Below, in pieces: positions 1 through 8,232 of a stretch of DNA of 64,000 bases; position 1 is the stretch's first letter, and every line of letters begins with the position of its first letter. The stretch is from Microbacterium sp. SLBN-146 (GTDB lineage: Bacteria > Actinomycetota > Actinomycetes > Actinomycetales > Microbacteriaceae). Under the pieces are notes generated by a model that had not been told where the DNA came from, made no database searches, and was given only the letters and a program-made list of their open reading frames with translations. The translations under genes and the position numbers were made by a program. The stretch is taken from positions 2,914,001-2,978,000 of the forward strand of contig NZ_VFMR01000001.1 of the NCBI RefSeq assembly GCF_006715145.1. Direction: 5' to 3'.

Positions 1-146
1 AGCAGGACCGCTCGGCCGGCACGGTGTCGTTCCGCTTCCGCGACGGAACGCAGGAGAACGGCATTCCCGTGGCCGACGCCGTCCGTCGCATCCGCGAAGC
101 CATCTCGGCGCACACGCTCGTGAACACCGCGGAGGACCTCGCGTGA
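1..146 (+). CDS. thrS: Threonyl-tRNA synthetase, C-terminal end (partial)
   Basis: Only the last 47 codons are in the window, read in the frame that begins at base 3. The residues [10 protein letters not shown], followed by [12 protein letters not shown], fit the end of the anticodon-binding domain of class II threonyl-tRNA synthetase, which charges tRNA-Thr in the cytoplasm. The stop codon overlaps the GTG start of the HIT-family gene by four bases, so the two are probably translationally coupled. The thrS-HIT pairing is a conserved actinobacterial arrangement, which supports the call despite the short fragment. Confidence 0.85.
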   Translation, partial: QDRSAGTVSFRFRDGTQENGIPVADAVRRIREAISAHTLVNTAEDLA

Positions 147-691
147 CGCCGGGGGAGGACTCCACCCCCGAACTCATGGAGGGTCTCGCCGGCGTGCCGG
201 ACGGGTTCCAGCGCCTGTGGACGCCGCACCGGATGGCCTACATCAACGCCGGCGCGCAAGTGCTCCGCGACGCGTGTCCGTTCTGCGCCGCGCCGCAGAA
301 GAGCGACGAAGACGGACTCATCGTCGCGCGCGGCGAAACCGCGTACGTTCTGCTGAACCTCTTCCCGTACAACTCAGGCCACCTGCTCGTGTGCCCCTAC
401 CGCCACGTCGCGACCTACGATCAGGCGACGCCGGAAGAAGTCGCCGAGATCGGCGCCTTGACACAGCAGGGCATGCGCGTCCTCCGCCGGGTCTCACGGT
501 GCGACGGCTTCAACATCGGCATGAACCAGGGCGCCGTGGCCGGGGCGGGCGTCGACGAGCACCTGCATCAGCACATCGTTCCGCGATGGAGCTCCGACGC
601 GAACTTCTTCCCGATCATCGCGCAGACGAAGGCGCTCCCTCAGCTCCTCGGAGACGTCCGCACGACGGTCGCCGACGCCTGGAACGACTGA
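143..691 (+). CDS. HIT-family Ap4A phosphorylase-like protein
   Basis: This 182-residue protein has the histidine triad [10 protein letters not shown] near residue 140 and an upstream CPFC pair near residue 50 that probably binds zinc. The segment around the triad ([10 protein letters not shown], then DANFFPI) closely resembles the mycobacterial diadenosine tetraphosphate phosphorylase that also lies directly downstream of thrS. Inferred role: phosphorolytic breakdown of Ap4A, a by-product of aminoacyl-tRNA synthetases, which fits its coupling to thrS. The GTG start overlaps the thrS stop. In mycobacteria and many relatives the next genes are pgsA and phosphatidylinositol mannoside genes; here the converging pdxY lies 15 bases beyond the stop. 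Confidence 0.85.
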   Translation: MTPGEDSTPELMEGLAGVPDGFQRLWTPHRMAYINAGAQVLRDACPFCAAPQKSDEDGLIVARGETAYVLLNLFPYNSGHLLVCPYRHVATYDQATPEEVAEIGALTQQGMRVLRRVSRCDGFNIGMNQGAVAGAGVDEHLHQHIVPRWSSDANFFPIIAQTKALPQLLGDVRTTVADAWND

Positions 692-706
692 TCCGGATGC
701 CGGTGC

Positions 707-1558
707 TCAGCGTACGCGCGTGATGTCGAACTGCAGTCGGGGATGGGCGTACGCCTCCTGCGACTCGACGAGCTGAAGCTCGCGCTCGCCTGACCGCCAC
801 GTGTTCTCGAGGAGGTCGAAGACGCTCGACGCCGTGCGGGCGAGCGCCGTCTCGGCATTCTTCGTCTGTACGTAGTGCGCCGTGAAGAGAGCTGCGGTCA
901 CATCGCCCGAGCCGTTGGCCTTCATGGGGAGGAGCGGCGTCTGCACGATCCACGCACCCTCGTCGTTCACGACCATCATCTCGATCGTGTCGGGATCGCG
1001 GTCAGGGCGCTCGACGCTCGTGACGAGCACCGTCGAGGGGCCCATGGCACGCGCGGCATCCGCGGAGTCGAGAGTCGAGGCGATCGTGTCGGGTTCGGTG
1101 CCCGTCAGGAAGCCCAGCTCGAACTGGTTCGGCGTGATGATGTCGGCCACCGGCACGACCTTCTCGCGCAGCAGGATCGGGATGGCCGGGGCCACGAAGC
1201 ATCCCGACTTCGCGTTCCCCATGACGGGGTCGCACGCGTAGACCGCGTCGGGGTTGGCGGCCTTCACACGCGCGACGGCGTCGATGATCACATCGCCGAT
1301 TCCCTCCGAGCCCTGGTATCCCGAGAGCACGGCGTCGATGCGCGGGAACGCCCCGCGCTCCTCGATGCCCGTGATGACATCGGCGACGTCGGATGCCGGG
1401 ATGAGCGGCCCGCGCCATGCGCCGTAACCCGTGTGGTTGGAGAAGTTCACCGTGTACACCGGCAAGACCTCGACGCCGATGCGCTGGAGGGGGAACACCG
1501 CCGCCGAGTTGCCGACGTGCCCGTAGGCGACGGCTGACTGGATCGAGAGGATCTTCAC
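707..1558 (-). CDS. pdxY: Pyridoxal kinase
   Basis: A ribokinase-fold kinase of about 283 residues that phosphorylates pyridoxal (salvage of vitamin B6) to PLP. Visible motifs are the substrate-binding start SIQSAVAYGHVGNSAAVFPL, DPVMGNAKSG, TPNQFELGFLTG, and the C-terminal anion hole and catalytic aspartate in GSGDVTAALF. I place the start at GTG 1558 (VKILSIQS), which matches the family N-terminus, rather than at the longer frame that would run into pdxR. It follows the regulator gene by only 7 bases, so the two form an operon, and both lie beside the de novo PLP synthase genes, giving salvage and synthesis a shared locus. Confidence 0.92.
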   Translation of the reverse strand: MKILSIQSAVAYGHVGNSAAVFPLQRIGVEVLPVYTVNFSNHTGYGAWRGPLIPASDVADVITGIEERGAFPRIDAVLSGYQGSEGIGDVIIDAVARVKAANPDAVYACDPVMGNAKSGCFVAPAIPILLREKVVPVADIITPNQFELGFLTGTEPDTIASTLDSADAARAMGPSTVLVTSVERPDRDPDTIEMMVVNDEGAWIVQTPLLPMKANGSGDVTAALFTAHYVQTKNAETALARTASSVFDLLENTWRSGERELQLVESQEAYAHPRLQFDITRVR

Positions 1559-1565
1559 CGGTCGA

Positions 1566-2900
1566 TCATCCCACTTCGCGAAGGGCTGCCCGCCCTCGGG
1601 CCGCATCGACGGACGCGAGGAGGTCATCGGCGAGTTGCTCGGCCGCGTCGTCGTCCAGGTCGTGCACTGTCACACGGAGGCGTCTCGACGCCTCGAGCTC
1701 CGAGAGCACGAAGTCCTCGCCGCTGCGCGCAAGCCACCCGCGGCGCATGAGCTGCTCCGACACTGCTCGGGCGGGAGCGGGGAGAGGCACCCACAGGCTG
1801 AGGCCGTCTCCCGGTGAGACGGGGAGACCGCGCGCAGTGAGGATCTCGGCGAAGGCGTCGTTGCGATCAGCGTAATGTGCTCCCGCCGCGGAGATCTGAT
1901 CAATGACGTCGCGGTCCGTCACGAGGGCGTGCACGAGGCGCTGCAGCAGATGGCTGACCCACGTTGTGCCGGGTGTGAGCCGCATCGCCAGCCGGTCGGC
2001 CGTTTCGGGATCGGATGCGGTGACAGCGAGGCACATATCGGGCCCCAAGAACTTGGACACCGACCGCACGACCGCCCACCGTCGGTGATCGGGTCCGATG
2101 AGCGACTGGTAGGGCATGCGCGACAACATCGAGAAGTGATCGTCCTCGATCACGAGGACGTAGGGATGATCCACGAGAACCGCCCGCAGCGCCGCCGCGC
2201 GCTCGGGCGTGAGACTCGCTCCCGTGGGATTCTGCGCGCGGGGAGTGCACACGACGGCACGGACGCCCTGATCGATCGCTGCGCGGAGGCCGGCGACTGT
2301 CATCCCCTCATCGTCGACGGCGACAGGAATCGCGCGGTAGCCGCCCAAACGCACCGTGTGGATGCTCGTGAGGAAACACGGATCTTCCAGAGCCACAGCG
2401 TCGTCGCGCGTGAGCGCCTGGGCGAGAAGGCGCTCGACAGCGTCGGCAGCACCGCTCGTGATCGTGAGGCGACGGTCCGCGGGGGAGTCCGACATCCACT
2501 CCTGCGCCCACGTCTCCAGGCCCGGATCGATGACCGGCTCGCCGTAGAGGACGGGCCGCCCGCCCATGCGAGCCAGCGCAGAGGACGGATCGGGGATGAG
2601 GTCAGGGTCGGGGTTCCCCGTGCCGACATCGCGCAGGACGCTGTCCCACGCGAAGCCTTCCTGCGCGACGGGGGTCGCACCAGAGACGCGCGTGCCCCCG
2701 CGCCCGCGCGTTTCGACGAGGCCCGCTTGCGTCAGCTGCCGGTAGGCGGCGACCGCCGTGTTGCGGTTGACCCCGAGCTCGTCCGCGAGCGACCGGACGG
2801 ACGGCAGCGCGTCGCCGGGCCGGAGCGCACCGCGCTGCAGCAGATCGCGCAGGCTGTCGGCGATCTCCGCCGCCGTCGTCCCCGTGATGTCGAGCGCCAT
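1566..2900 (-). CDS. pdxR: MocR-type regulator (GntR HTH plus aminotransferase domain), PdxR-like
   Basis: About 444 residues with two domains. A GntR winged helix lies at about residues 1-70 (LRPGDALPSVRSLADELGVN, NTAVAAYRQL). A fold-type I aminotransferase-like domain follows, with the PLP lysine in RSVSKFLGPDM. MocR/PdxR proteins sense PLP through this domain and activate pdxST when PLP is low, repressing their own gene; that role is inferred here from divergent orientation to pdxST and linkage to pdxY. I choose ATG 2900 because GAGG lies 6 bases upstream; the longer frame begins at GTG 2915 inside the likely Shine-Dalgarno region. The likely operator is the palindrome at 2948-2963. Confidence 0.88.
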   Translation of the reverse strand: MALDITGTTAAEIADSLRDLLQRGALRPGDALPSVRSLADELGVNRNTAVAAYRQLTQAGLVETRGRGGTRVSGATPVAQEGFAWDSVLRDVGTGNPDPDLIPDPSSALARMGGRPVLYGEPVIDPGLETWAQEWMSDSPADRRLTITSGAADAVERLLAQALTRDDAVALEDPCFLTSIHTVRLGGYRAIPVAVDDEGMTVAGLRAAIDQGVRAVVCTPRAQNPTGASLTPERAAALRAVLVDHPYVLVIEDDHFSMLSRMPYQSLIGPDHRRWAVVRSVSKFLGPDMCLAVTASDPETADRLAMRLTPGTTWVSHLLQRLVHALVTDRDVIDQISAAGAHYADRNDAFAEILTARGLPVSPGDGLSLWVPLPAPARAVSEQLMRRGWLARSGEDFVLSELEASRRLRVTVHDLDDDAAEQLADDLLASVDAARGRAALREVG

Positions 2901-2947
2901 GCGAGTCCTCTCCACAGGCCGATCCTACGTACCGGCACATGATATCT

Positions 2948-2963
2948 TTTGGCCTAGGTCAAA
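2948..2963. promoter_or_regulatory. Candidate PdxR operator between pdxR and pdxS
   Basis: TTTGGCCTAGGTCAAA is an inverted repeat in which 7 of 8 base pairs are complementary. It sits in an AT-richer patch of the 114-base gap between the divergent pdxR and pdxS genes. Palindromes or repeats at this place are the expected targets of MocR/PdxR regulators. On the minus strand the half site reads TTGACC, a possible -35 for pdxR that the regulator would cover. The assignment is inferred from position and symmetry only. Confidence 0.55.
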
Positions 2964-3014
2964 TCAGGTGATGTCCGGCGGCATGCTCGCGGCATCCGGG
3001 GAAAGGGAATGCAC

Positions 3015-3905
3015 ATGACGACTGCCGACACCGGGACCGACCGCGTCAAGCGCGGCCTCGCGGAGATGCTCAAGGGCGGCGTCATCATGGACGTCGTCAC
3101 GCCCGAGCAGGCGAAGATCGCGGAGGACGCCGGCGCTGTCGCCGTCATGGCGCTCGAGCGGGTTCCCGCCGACATCCGCGCAGAGGGTGGCGTCTCGCGG
3201 ATGAGCGACCCCGACATGATCGACGGCATCATCGAGGCCGTTTCGATCCCCGTCATGGCGAAGGCCCGGATTGGCCACTTCGTCGAGGCGCAGGTGCTGC
3301 AGGAGCTCGGCGTCGACTACATCGACGAGTCCGAGGTCCTCTCGCCCGCCGACTACGTCAACCACATCGACAAGTGGAAGTTCACCGTCCCGTTCGTCTG
3401 CGGCGCGACCAACCTCGGCGAGGCGCTCCGCCGCATCACCGAGGGCGCCGCGATGATCCGCTCGAAGGGCGAGGCCGGCACGGGAGACGTCTCCGAGGCG
3501 ACCAAGCACATCCGCAAGATCCGCGGTGAGATCAACGCCCTCCGCTCCCTGTCGAAGGACGAGCTCTACGTCGCGGCGAAGGAGTTGCAGGCGCCCTACG
3601 ACCTCGTCGCCGAAGTCGCCGAGACAGGAACGCTCCCCGTCGTCCTCTTCGTCGCGGGCGGCGTCGCGACGCCCGCGGATGCCGCCATGATGATGCAGCT
3701 GGGCGCCGACGGCGTCTTCGTCGGATCCGGCATCTTCAAGTCGGGGAATCCCGCCGAGCGGGCCGCCGCCATCGTCAAGGCCACGACCTTCTTCGACGAC
3801 GCCAAGGTCGTCGCAGACGTCTCGCGCGGACTCGGCGAGGCGATGGTGGGCATCAACGTCTCCGACCTTCCCGCGCCCCACCGCCTCGCCGAGCGGGGCT
3901 GGTGA
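3015..3905 (+). CDS. pdxS: Pyridoxal 5'-phosphate synthase, PdxS (lyase) subunit
   Basis: PdxS builds PLP from ribose 5-phosphate, glyceraldehyde 3-phosphate and ammonia supplied by PdxT, in a dodecameric barrel complex. The very conserved N-terminus ([20 protein letters not shown]), [20 protein letters not shown], the catalytic lysine in VMAKARIGH and [18 protein letters not shown] are all present. Two in-frame ATGs lie at 3009 and 3015; AAAGGGA at 3002-3008 is correctly spaced only for the second, giving 296 residues. The stop overlaps the GTG of pdxT. Expression is probably controlled by the divergent PdxR. Confidence 0.97.
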   Translation: MTTADTGTDRVKRGLAEMLKGGVIMDVVTPEQAKIAEDAGAVAVMALERVPADIRAEGGVSRMSDPDMIDGIIEAVSIPVMAKARIGHFVEAQVLQELGVDYIDESEVLSPADYVNHIDKWKFTVPFVCGATNLGEALRRITEGAAMIRSKGEAGTGDVSEATKHIRKIRGEINALRSLSKDELYVAAKELQAPYDLVAEVAETGTLPVVLFVAGGVATPADAAMMMQLGADGVFVGSGIFKSGNPAERAAAIVKATTFFDDAKVVADVSRGLGEAMVGINVSDLPAPHRLAERGW

Positions 3906-4501
3906 CGACCGCCGCACGCGTCGGCGTGCTCGCGCTCCAGGGCGACGTGCGCGAGCACGCACGGGCGCTCGGTCATCTGGGTGCACACGTCACCCTCGTG
4001 CGACGGCCGGAGGAGCTCGCGCAGGTGGACGGCCTCGTGATCCCCGGCGGAGAGTCCAGTGTCATGGACAAGCTCGCCCGCGCCTTCGGGATGCAGGAGC
4101 CGCTCCGCGCGGCGATCACCGACGGGCTCCCGGTCTACGGCACGTGCGCAGGCCTCATTCTCCTGGCGGATCGGATCACCGACGGCATCGTGGGACAGGA
4201 GACCTTCGGCGGTCTCGACATCACCGTGCGGCGCAATGCGTTCGGCGGTCAGATCGACTCGTTCGAGACAGACCTGGCCGTTCCCGCCATCGGCGCGGCA
4301 TCCGTTCACGCCGTCTTCATCCGTGCCCCCATCGTGGAATCCGTGGGGCCGGATGTCGAACCGCTCGCGGTCCTCGAGGACGGTCGCATCGTCGCCGTCC
4401 GACAGGGCGCCCTCCTCGGCACCGCGTTCCATCCCGAGGTCACAGGAGAGCTCGGATTCCACCGGCTCCTCCTCGACCTCGCCTCGCAACGCGCGGCCTG
4501 A
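3902..4501 (+). CDS. pdxT: Pyridoxal 5'-phosphate synthase, PdxT (glutaminase) subunit
   Basis: A class I glutamine amidotransferase of 199 residues that hydrolyses glutamine and channels ammonia to PdxS. The oxyanion strand [12 protein letters not shown], the nucleophile cysteine in [11 protein letters not shown] and the His-Glu pair in FHPEVTGE are visible. The family's N-terminal [12 protein letters not shown] begins seven residues after the GTG start. The start overlaps the pdxS stop by four bases, as expected for a stoichiometric complex. Confidence 0.96.
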   Translation: MTTAARVGVLALQGDVREHARALGHLGAHVTLVRRPEELAQVDGLVIPGGESSVMDKLARAFGMQEPLRAAITDGLPVYGTCAGLILLADRITDGIVGQETFGGLDITVRRNAFGGQIDSFETDLAVPAIGAASVHAVFIRAPIVESVGPDVEPLAVLEDGRIVAVRQGALLGTAFHPEVTGELGFHRLLLDLASQRAA

Positions 4502-4526
4502 CCCGGGTCACGCACACGTGCTGTCC

Positions 4527-4532
4527 TAGAAT
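4527..4532 (+). promoter_or_regulatory. -10 element of the yebC promoter
   Basis: TAGAAT matches the SigA -10 consensus at 5 of 6 positions in the 72-base gap between pdxT and yebC. Transcription would start near 4539 and leave a leader of about 35 bases containing the ribosome binding site CAGGAGC before ATG 4574. No convincing -35 is seen. Confidence 0.6.
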
Positions 4533-4573
4533 GGACAGCCGGCGGGTTCCGCCGCGAAGCATCCAGGAGCAAT

Positions 4574-5332
4574 ATGTCCGGACACTCCAAGTGGGCAACG
4601 ACCAAGCACAAGAAGGCCGTCATCGACTCGCGTCGTGCCAAGTCGTTCGCCAAGCTCATCAAGAACATCGAGGTCGCCGCGAAGCTCGGCGGGCCCGACC
4701 TTTCGGGAAACCCGACACTGTACGACGCCGTGCAGAAGGCGAAGAAGACCTCCGTCCCGAACGACAACATCGACCGCGCGATCAAGCGCGGTGCCGGCAT
4801 CTCGGGCGAGTCGGTCGAGTACCTCAACATCGTCTACGAGGGCTACGGACCCAATGGCGTCGCCCTCATGATCGAGTGCCTCACTGACAACAAGAACCGT
4901 GCCGCGGCCGAAGTCCGCACGGCGCTGTCGCGCAACGGCGGTACGCTCGCCGACCCCGGCAGCGTCGCCTACAACTTCACGCGCAAGGGCGTCATCGTCG
5001 TTTCCGGTGAAGGTACGACCGAAGACGACGTCATGCTCGCGGTCCTCGATGCGGGGGCCGACGACGTCGAGCCGCATGCCCAGGGCTTCGAGGTCATCAC
5101 CGAGGCGACCGACCTCGTGTCCGTGCGCACAGCGCTCCAGGGGGCGGGCATCGACTACGAGTCGGCAGATGTCGAGTTCGTCCCGAACCTCAAGGTCGAG
5201 GTCGACGCGGACACCGCCCGCAAGGTCTTCCGCCTCATCGACGCCCTCGAAGACAGCGACGACGTCCAGAACGTCTACAGCAACTTCGACCTGACACCCG
5301 AGGTGCAGGCCGAGCTCGAAGCCGACGACTGA
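4574..5332 (+). CDS. YebC/PmpR family DNA-binding regulatory protein
   Basis: 252 residues with the hallmark start [19 protein letters not shown] and the family segment [28 protein letters not shown], ending in an acidic tail. YebC proteins are cytoplasmic and have been linked both to transcription control near ruvC and to relief of ribosome stalling; the sequence does not separate these roles. A GGAGC ribosome site lies just upstream. Its place directly before ruvCAB is the usual bacterial arrangement. Confidence 0.95.
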   Translation: MSGHSKWATTKHKKAVIDSRRAKSFAKLIKNIEVAAKLGGPDLSGNPTLYDAVQKAKKTSVPNDNIDRAIKRGAGISGESVEYLNIVYEGYGPNGVALMIECLTDNKNRAAAEVRTALSRNGGTLADPGSVAYNFTRKGVIVVSGEGTTEDDVMLAVLDAGADDVEPHAQGFEVITEATDLVSVRTALQGAGIDYESADVEFVPNLKVEVDADTARKVFRLIDALEDSDDVQNVYSNFDLTPEVQAELEADD

Positions 5333-5377
5333 CCGACGGATGCCGCGCGCCTGACCGGCGTCGCGGACGCGCTCGCC

Positions 5378-5383
5378 TACCGT
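5378..5383 (+). promoter_or_regulatory. Possible -10 element of a leaderless ruvC promoter
   Basis: TACCGT lies 6 bases before GTG 5390, the same spacing seen at several leaderless starts in this window. It keeps the first, second and last positions of the TATAAT consensus. It favours GTG 5390 over the overlapping GTG 5387 as the ruvC start. Confidence 0.4.
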
Positions 5384-5389
5384 GACGTG

Positions 5390-5959
5390 GTGACCACATC
5401 GCGCGGACCCCTCCGTGTGCTCGGCATCGACCCCGGGCTCACTCGCTGCGGCGTCGGCGTCGTCGACGTGGCTCGCGACCGCTCAGCCGTGCTCGTCCAC
5501 GTCGGCGTGGTGCGATCCGATGCGGGCGCCCCGATCGAGGAGCGCCTCGCGACGATCGCCGCGGGGATCAGGGCGGTCGTCGATGAGCATGACCCCGCCG
5601 TCATCGCCGTGGAGCGCGTCTTCGCGCAGCACAACCGCCACAGCGTCATGGGAACGGCCCAGGCGAGCGGTATCGCGTTGCTCGTCGCGGGGGAGCGCGG
5701 AATCCCCGCGGCGACCCACACCCCCAGTGAAGTCAAGGCCGCCATCACGGGCTACGGGAGCGCCGACAAGCGTCAGGTTCAGGCGATGGTCGCCCGCGTG
5801 CTCCGACTCGATCAGCTCCCTCAGCCCGCCGACGCCGCCGACGCTCTCGCACTCGCTCTGTGCCACGCGTGGCGGGGCGGTTCTCCCGCTTCATCCGACG
5901 CGCCGCTCACCCCCGCGCAGCGCGCGTGGGCGGATGCCGAACGGCTCGCCCGGCGCTGA
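5390..5959 (+). CDS. ruvC: Crossover junction endodeoxyribonuclease RuvC
   Basis: RuvC resolves Holliday junctions by symmetric nicking after RuvAB branch migration. The RNase H-like acidic residues are present: the first aspartate in GIDPGLTRCGVGVVD, the glutamate in AVERVFAQHN and the last aspartates in PADAADALALALCHAW. Length of about 189 residues is typical. GTG 5387 gives one residue more; 5390 is preferred because of its 6-base distance from TACCGT. No Shine-Dalgarno sequence is evident. Confidence 0.95.
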   Translation: MTTSRGPLRVLGIDPGLTRCGVGVVDVARDRSAVLVHVGVVRSDAGAPIEERLATIAAGIRAVVDEHDPAVIAVERVFAQHNRHSVMGTAQASGIALLVAGERGIPAATHTPSEVKAAITGYGSADKRQVQAMVARVLRLDQLPQPADAADALALALCHAWRGGSPASSDAPLTPAQRAWADAERLARR

Positions 5960-5998
5960 CGAACGCGTGTCGGTCGAACAAATCTCCGAAGCGCGACG

Positions 5999-6004
5999 AT
6001 AGGC
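5999..6004 (+). promoter_or_regulatory. -10 element of a leaderless ruvAB promoter
   Basis: TAGGCT lies 7 bases before ATG 6012, so transcription would begin at or within a base or two of the start codon. No Shine-Dalgarno sequence precedes the ATG, which is consistent with leaderless translation as is common in actinobacteria. Confidence 0.55.
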
Positions 6005-6011
6005 TCGACGC

Positions 6012-6638
6012 ATGATCTCTTCGCTCCGGGGCACGACCGTGCACGTGGACTCCGACAGCCTCGTGGTCGAGGTCGGCGGCGTCGGACTGTCGGTCGCGGT
6101 TCCGGTTCAACTGGCCCGCAGCGCCCGCACCGGCGAACCGATCGCGCTTCACACGAGCCTCATCGTCCGCGAGGACGCCCTATCGCTCTTCGGGTTCGAG
6201 ACGCGCGAGGAGCTCGCTGTCTTCTCGCTTCTTCTCGGCGTCACGGGCGTCGGCCCGAAGTCCGCTCTCGGGGTACTCTCCTCGCTCACCGTCCCGCAGA
6301 TCGCCCAGGCGGTATCCGACGACGACGACGCTCCGTTCCGGCGCGTCTCCGGTATCGGTCCCAAGACGGCGAAGCTCATCGTCGTGCAGCTGGCAGGCAA
6401 GATCGAGCCACCGCGCGTCTCGACGGGGGCACGTCCCGGGGGAGCCGGGCACAGCACGGTCTCCGTGCAGGTCGTCCAAGCCCTCGTCGGACTCGGATGG
6501 TCGGAGCGCGTTGCGACGGAGGCCGTCGCCCTCTCGGTGGAGAAGGCCTCCGATACCGACGCTTCCTCCGTCCCTGCCCTTCTGCGCGTGACACTCGCCG
6601 CCCTCGGCCCCGCACGGAAGGAGTCCGTCGGTGGATGA
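6012..6638 (+). CDS. ruvA: Holliday junction branch migration protein RuvA
   Basis: 208 residues. The N-terminal OB domain begins [20 protein letters not shown]. Two helix-hairpin-helix motifs follow ([18 protein letters not shown] and [16 protein letters not shown]), then a C-terminal RuvB-binding domain ([18 protein letters not shown]). It binds four-way junctions as a tetramer and loads RuvB. The stop overlaps the ruvB start by 8 bases, indicating translational coupling. Confidence 0.96.
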   Translation: MISSLRGTTVHVDSDSLVVEVGGVGLSVAVPVQLARSARTGEPIALHTSLIVREDALSLFGFETREELAVFSLLLGVTGVGPKSALGVLSSLTVPQIAQAVSDDDDAPFRRVSGIGPKTAKLIVVQLAGKIEPPRVSTGARPGGAGHSTVSVQVVQALVGLGWSERVATEAVALSVEKASDTDASSVPALLRVTLAALGPARKESVGG

Positions 6639-7659
6639 GCTTCGCGATGCCGATGAGCCCGTCGACGAGGGAGAGCTCGCGATCGAGGGCGCGCTTCGCC
6701 CTTCGTCACTCGCCGAGTTCGTCGGTCAGCAGAAGGTCCGCGGACAGCTGCAACTGCTCCTGGATGCCGCGCGCATACAACAGCGCCCCGCCGACCATAT
6801 CCTCCTCTCGGGCCCCCCAGGACTCGGCAAGACGACGCTCGCGATGATCGTCGCGCACGAGAGCGAACGGCCGCTGCGGCTCTCGAGCGGGCCCGCGATC
6901 CAGCACGCAGGCGATCTGGCCGCCCTCCTTTCGAGCCTCACGCCCGGCGAGGTGCTGTTCATCGACGAGATCCACCGCATGGCGCGATCCGCGGAAGAGA
7001 TGCTGTACCTGGCGATGGAGGACTTCCGCATCGACATCATGGTCGGCAAGGGCGCCGGCGCAACGAGCATCCCCCTCGATCTCGCTCCTTTCACACTCGT
7101 GGGCGCGACGACGCGATCGGGCCTCCTCCCCAATCCGCTGCGCGATCGCTTCGGCTTCACGGCGCACCTCGAGTACTACGAGCCCGCCGAGCTCGAGCAG
7201 GTCATCGGACGTTCGGCGGTCATGCTGGGAGTGGAGCTCCCGCCGGTCGCGCGTGCCGAGATCGCCCGCCGGTCCCGAGGAACGCCGCGCATCGCGAATC
7301 GACTCCTACGCCGAGTGCGCGACTACGCGCTCGTGCATGGCGATGGCGACGTCGCCACGACCGAGTCCGTGCACGCTGCGCTCGAACTCTACGATGTCGA
7401 CGCGATCGGACTGGACCGGCTCGATCGTGCCGTGCTCGACGCCGTCGTCCGCCGCTTCCGCGGGGGTCCCGTCGGTCTCTCCACTCTCGCCGTCGCGGTG
7501 GGAGAGGAGTCAGACACGATCGAATCCGTCGTCGAGCCGTACCTCGTGCGGATCGGCTTCCTGGGCCGCACTCCGCGCGGCCGGATCGCGACGGCCGACG
7601 CCTACACGCACCTCGGCGTGGCGCATGCGGAATCGGTGCTGAGATTCGATGACCTATAA
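6631..7659 (+). CDS. ruvB: Holliday junction branch migration helicase RuvB
   Basis: 342-residue AAA+ motor that drives branch migration with RuvA. Walker A is [11 protein letters not shown] near residue 65, Walker B is LFIDEIHRM, and sensor 1 lies in [11 protein letters not shown]; a C-terminal winged helix ([17 protein letters not shown]) closes the protein. GTG 6631 lies inside the ruvA end. The TAA stop lies within the TATAAT box at 7655-7660. Confidence 0.97.
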   Translation: MDELRDADEPVDEGELAIEGALRPSSLAEFVGQQKVRGQLQLLLDAARIQQRPADHILLSGPPGLGKTTLAMIVAHESERPLRLSSGPAIQHAGDLAALLSSLTPGEVLFIDEIHRMARSAEEMLYLAMEDFRIDIMVGKGAGATSIPLDLAPFTLVGATTRSGLLPNPLRDRFGFTAHLEYYEPAELEQVIGRSAVMLGVELPPVARAEIARRSRGTPRIANRLLRRVRDYALVHGDGDVATTESVHAALELYDVDAIGLDRLDRAVLDAVVRRFRGGPVGLSTLAVAVGEESDTIESVVEPYLVRIGFLGRTPRGRIATADAYTHLGVAHAESVLRFDDL

Positions 7660-7660
7660 T
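7655..7660 (+). promoter_or_regulatory. Consensus -10 element of the yajC-secDF promoter, overlapping the ruvB stop
   Basis: A perfect TATAAT lies at 7655-7660 and contains the ruvB TAA stop at 7657-7659. Transcription would start near 7667, leaving a leader of about 74 bases before yajC. No good -35 hexamer is seen about 17 bases upstream. Confidence 0.6.
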
Positions 7661-7740
7661 CGCTGGAGGATTCCCTCCTCCCACCCTGCCAGGCACCGCC
7701 GCGATGGCGCGCGCCTCACCCGAAAGGTGCTCCTGCTCCC

Positions 7741-8196
7741 ATGAGCTTCGCGGACTTCTTCGCCAATTACGGCCTCATCATCCTTCTCGTCCTCCTCCTG
7801 ATCTTCATGTTCTGGAGCTCCCGACGCCGGATGCAGAAGCAGAAGGCCGAGCAGGAGGCGAAGGCGCGCCAGACCGTCCCCGGCGCAGAGGTCCTGCTGC
7901 AGGGTGGTCTGTACGGCACTGTCGTCGAGTACGACACCGAGAACCTCGACCAGCCGGCCATCATCGAGATCGCTCCGGGCGTTCAGATCAAGGTCCACAG
8001 CCAGGCGATCCTCCGCATCGTCGACCCGGCGGAGGGATTCGTCACGGAAGACGAGTTCATCGAGGCCGAGGAGTCCGAGGCGGAGTACATCGCCGGTGTC
8101 GCGGACGGCGAGATCACCTCGATCAGCGACGACCGCGCGCGAGCCGCCGAGGACCACCCGCGGTCGCCCGGTGACGACAAGAAGCCCGAAGCCTGA
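7741..8196 (+). CDS. yajC: Preprotein translocase accessory subunit YajC
   Basis: 151 residues with one N-terminal membrane helix (about residues 8-24, YGLIILLVLLLIFMFWSSRR), then the conserved QKAEQEAKARQTVPGAEVLL region and an acidic C-terminal extension. YajC associates with SecDF and helps Sec-dependent export at the membrane. It is followed after 36 bases by secD, forming the usual yajC-secD-secF unit. GAAAGGTG about 10 bases upstream serves as ribosome site. Confidence 0.93.
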   Translation: MSFADFFANYGLIILLVLLLIFMFWSSRRRMQKQKAEQEAKARQTVPGAEVLLQGGLYGTVVEYDTENLDQPAIIEIAPGVQIKVHSQAILRIVDPAEGFVTEDEFIEAEESEAEYIAGVADGEITSISDDRARAAEDHPRSPGDDKKPEA

Positions 8197-8232
8197 CCGG
8201 TCGCTCGCGACCCCCCGAGAGAGCGACTGATC

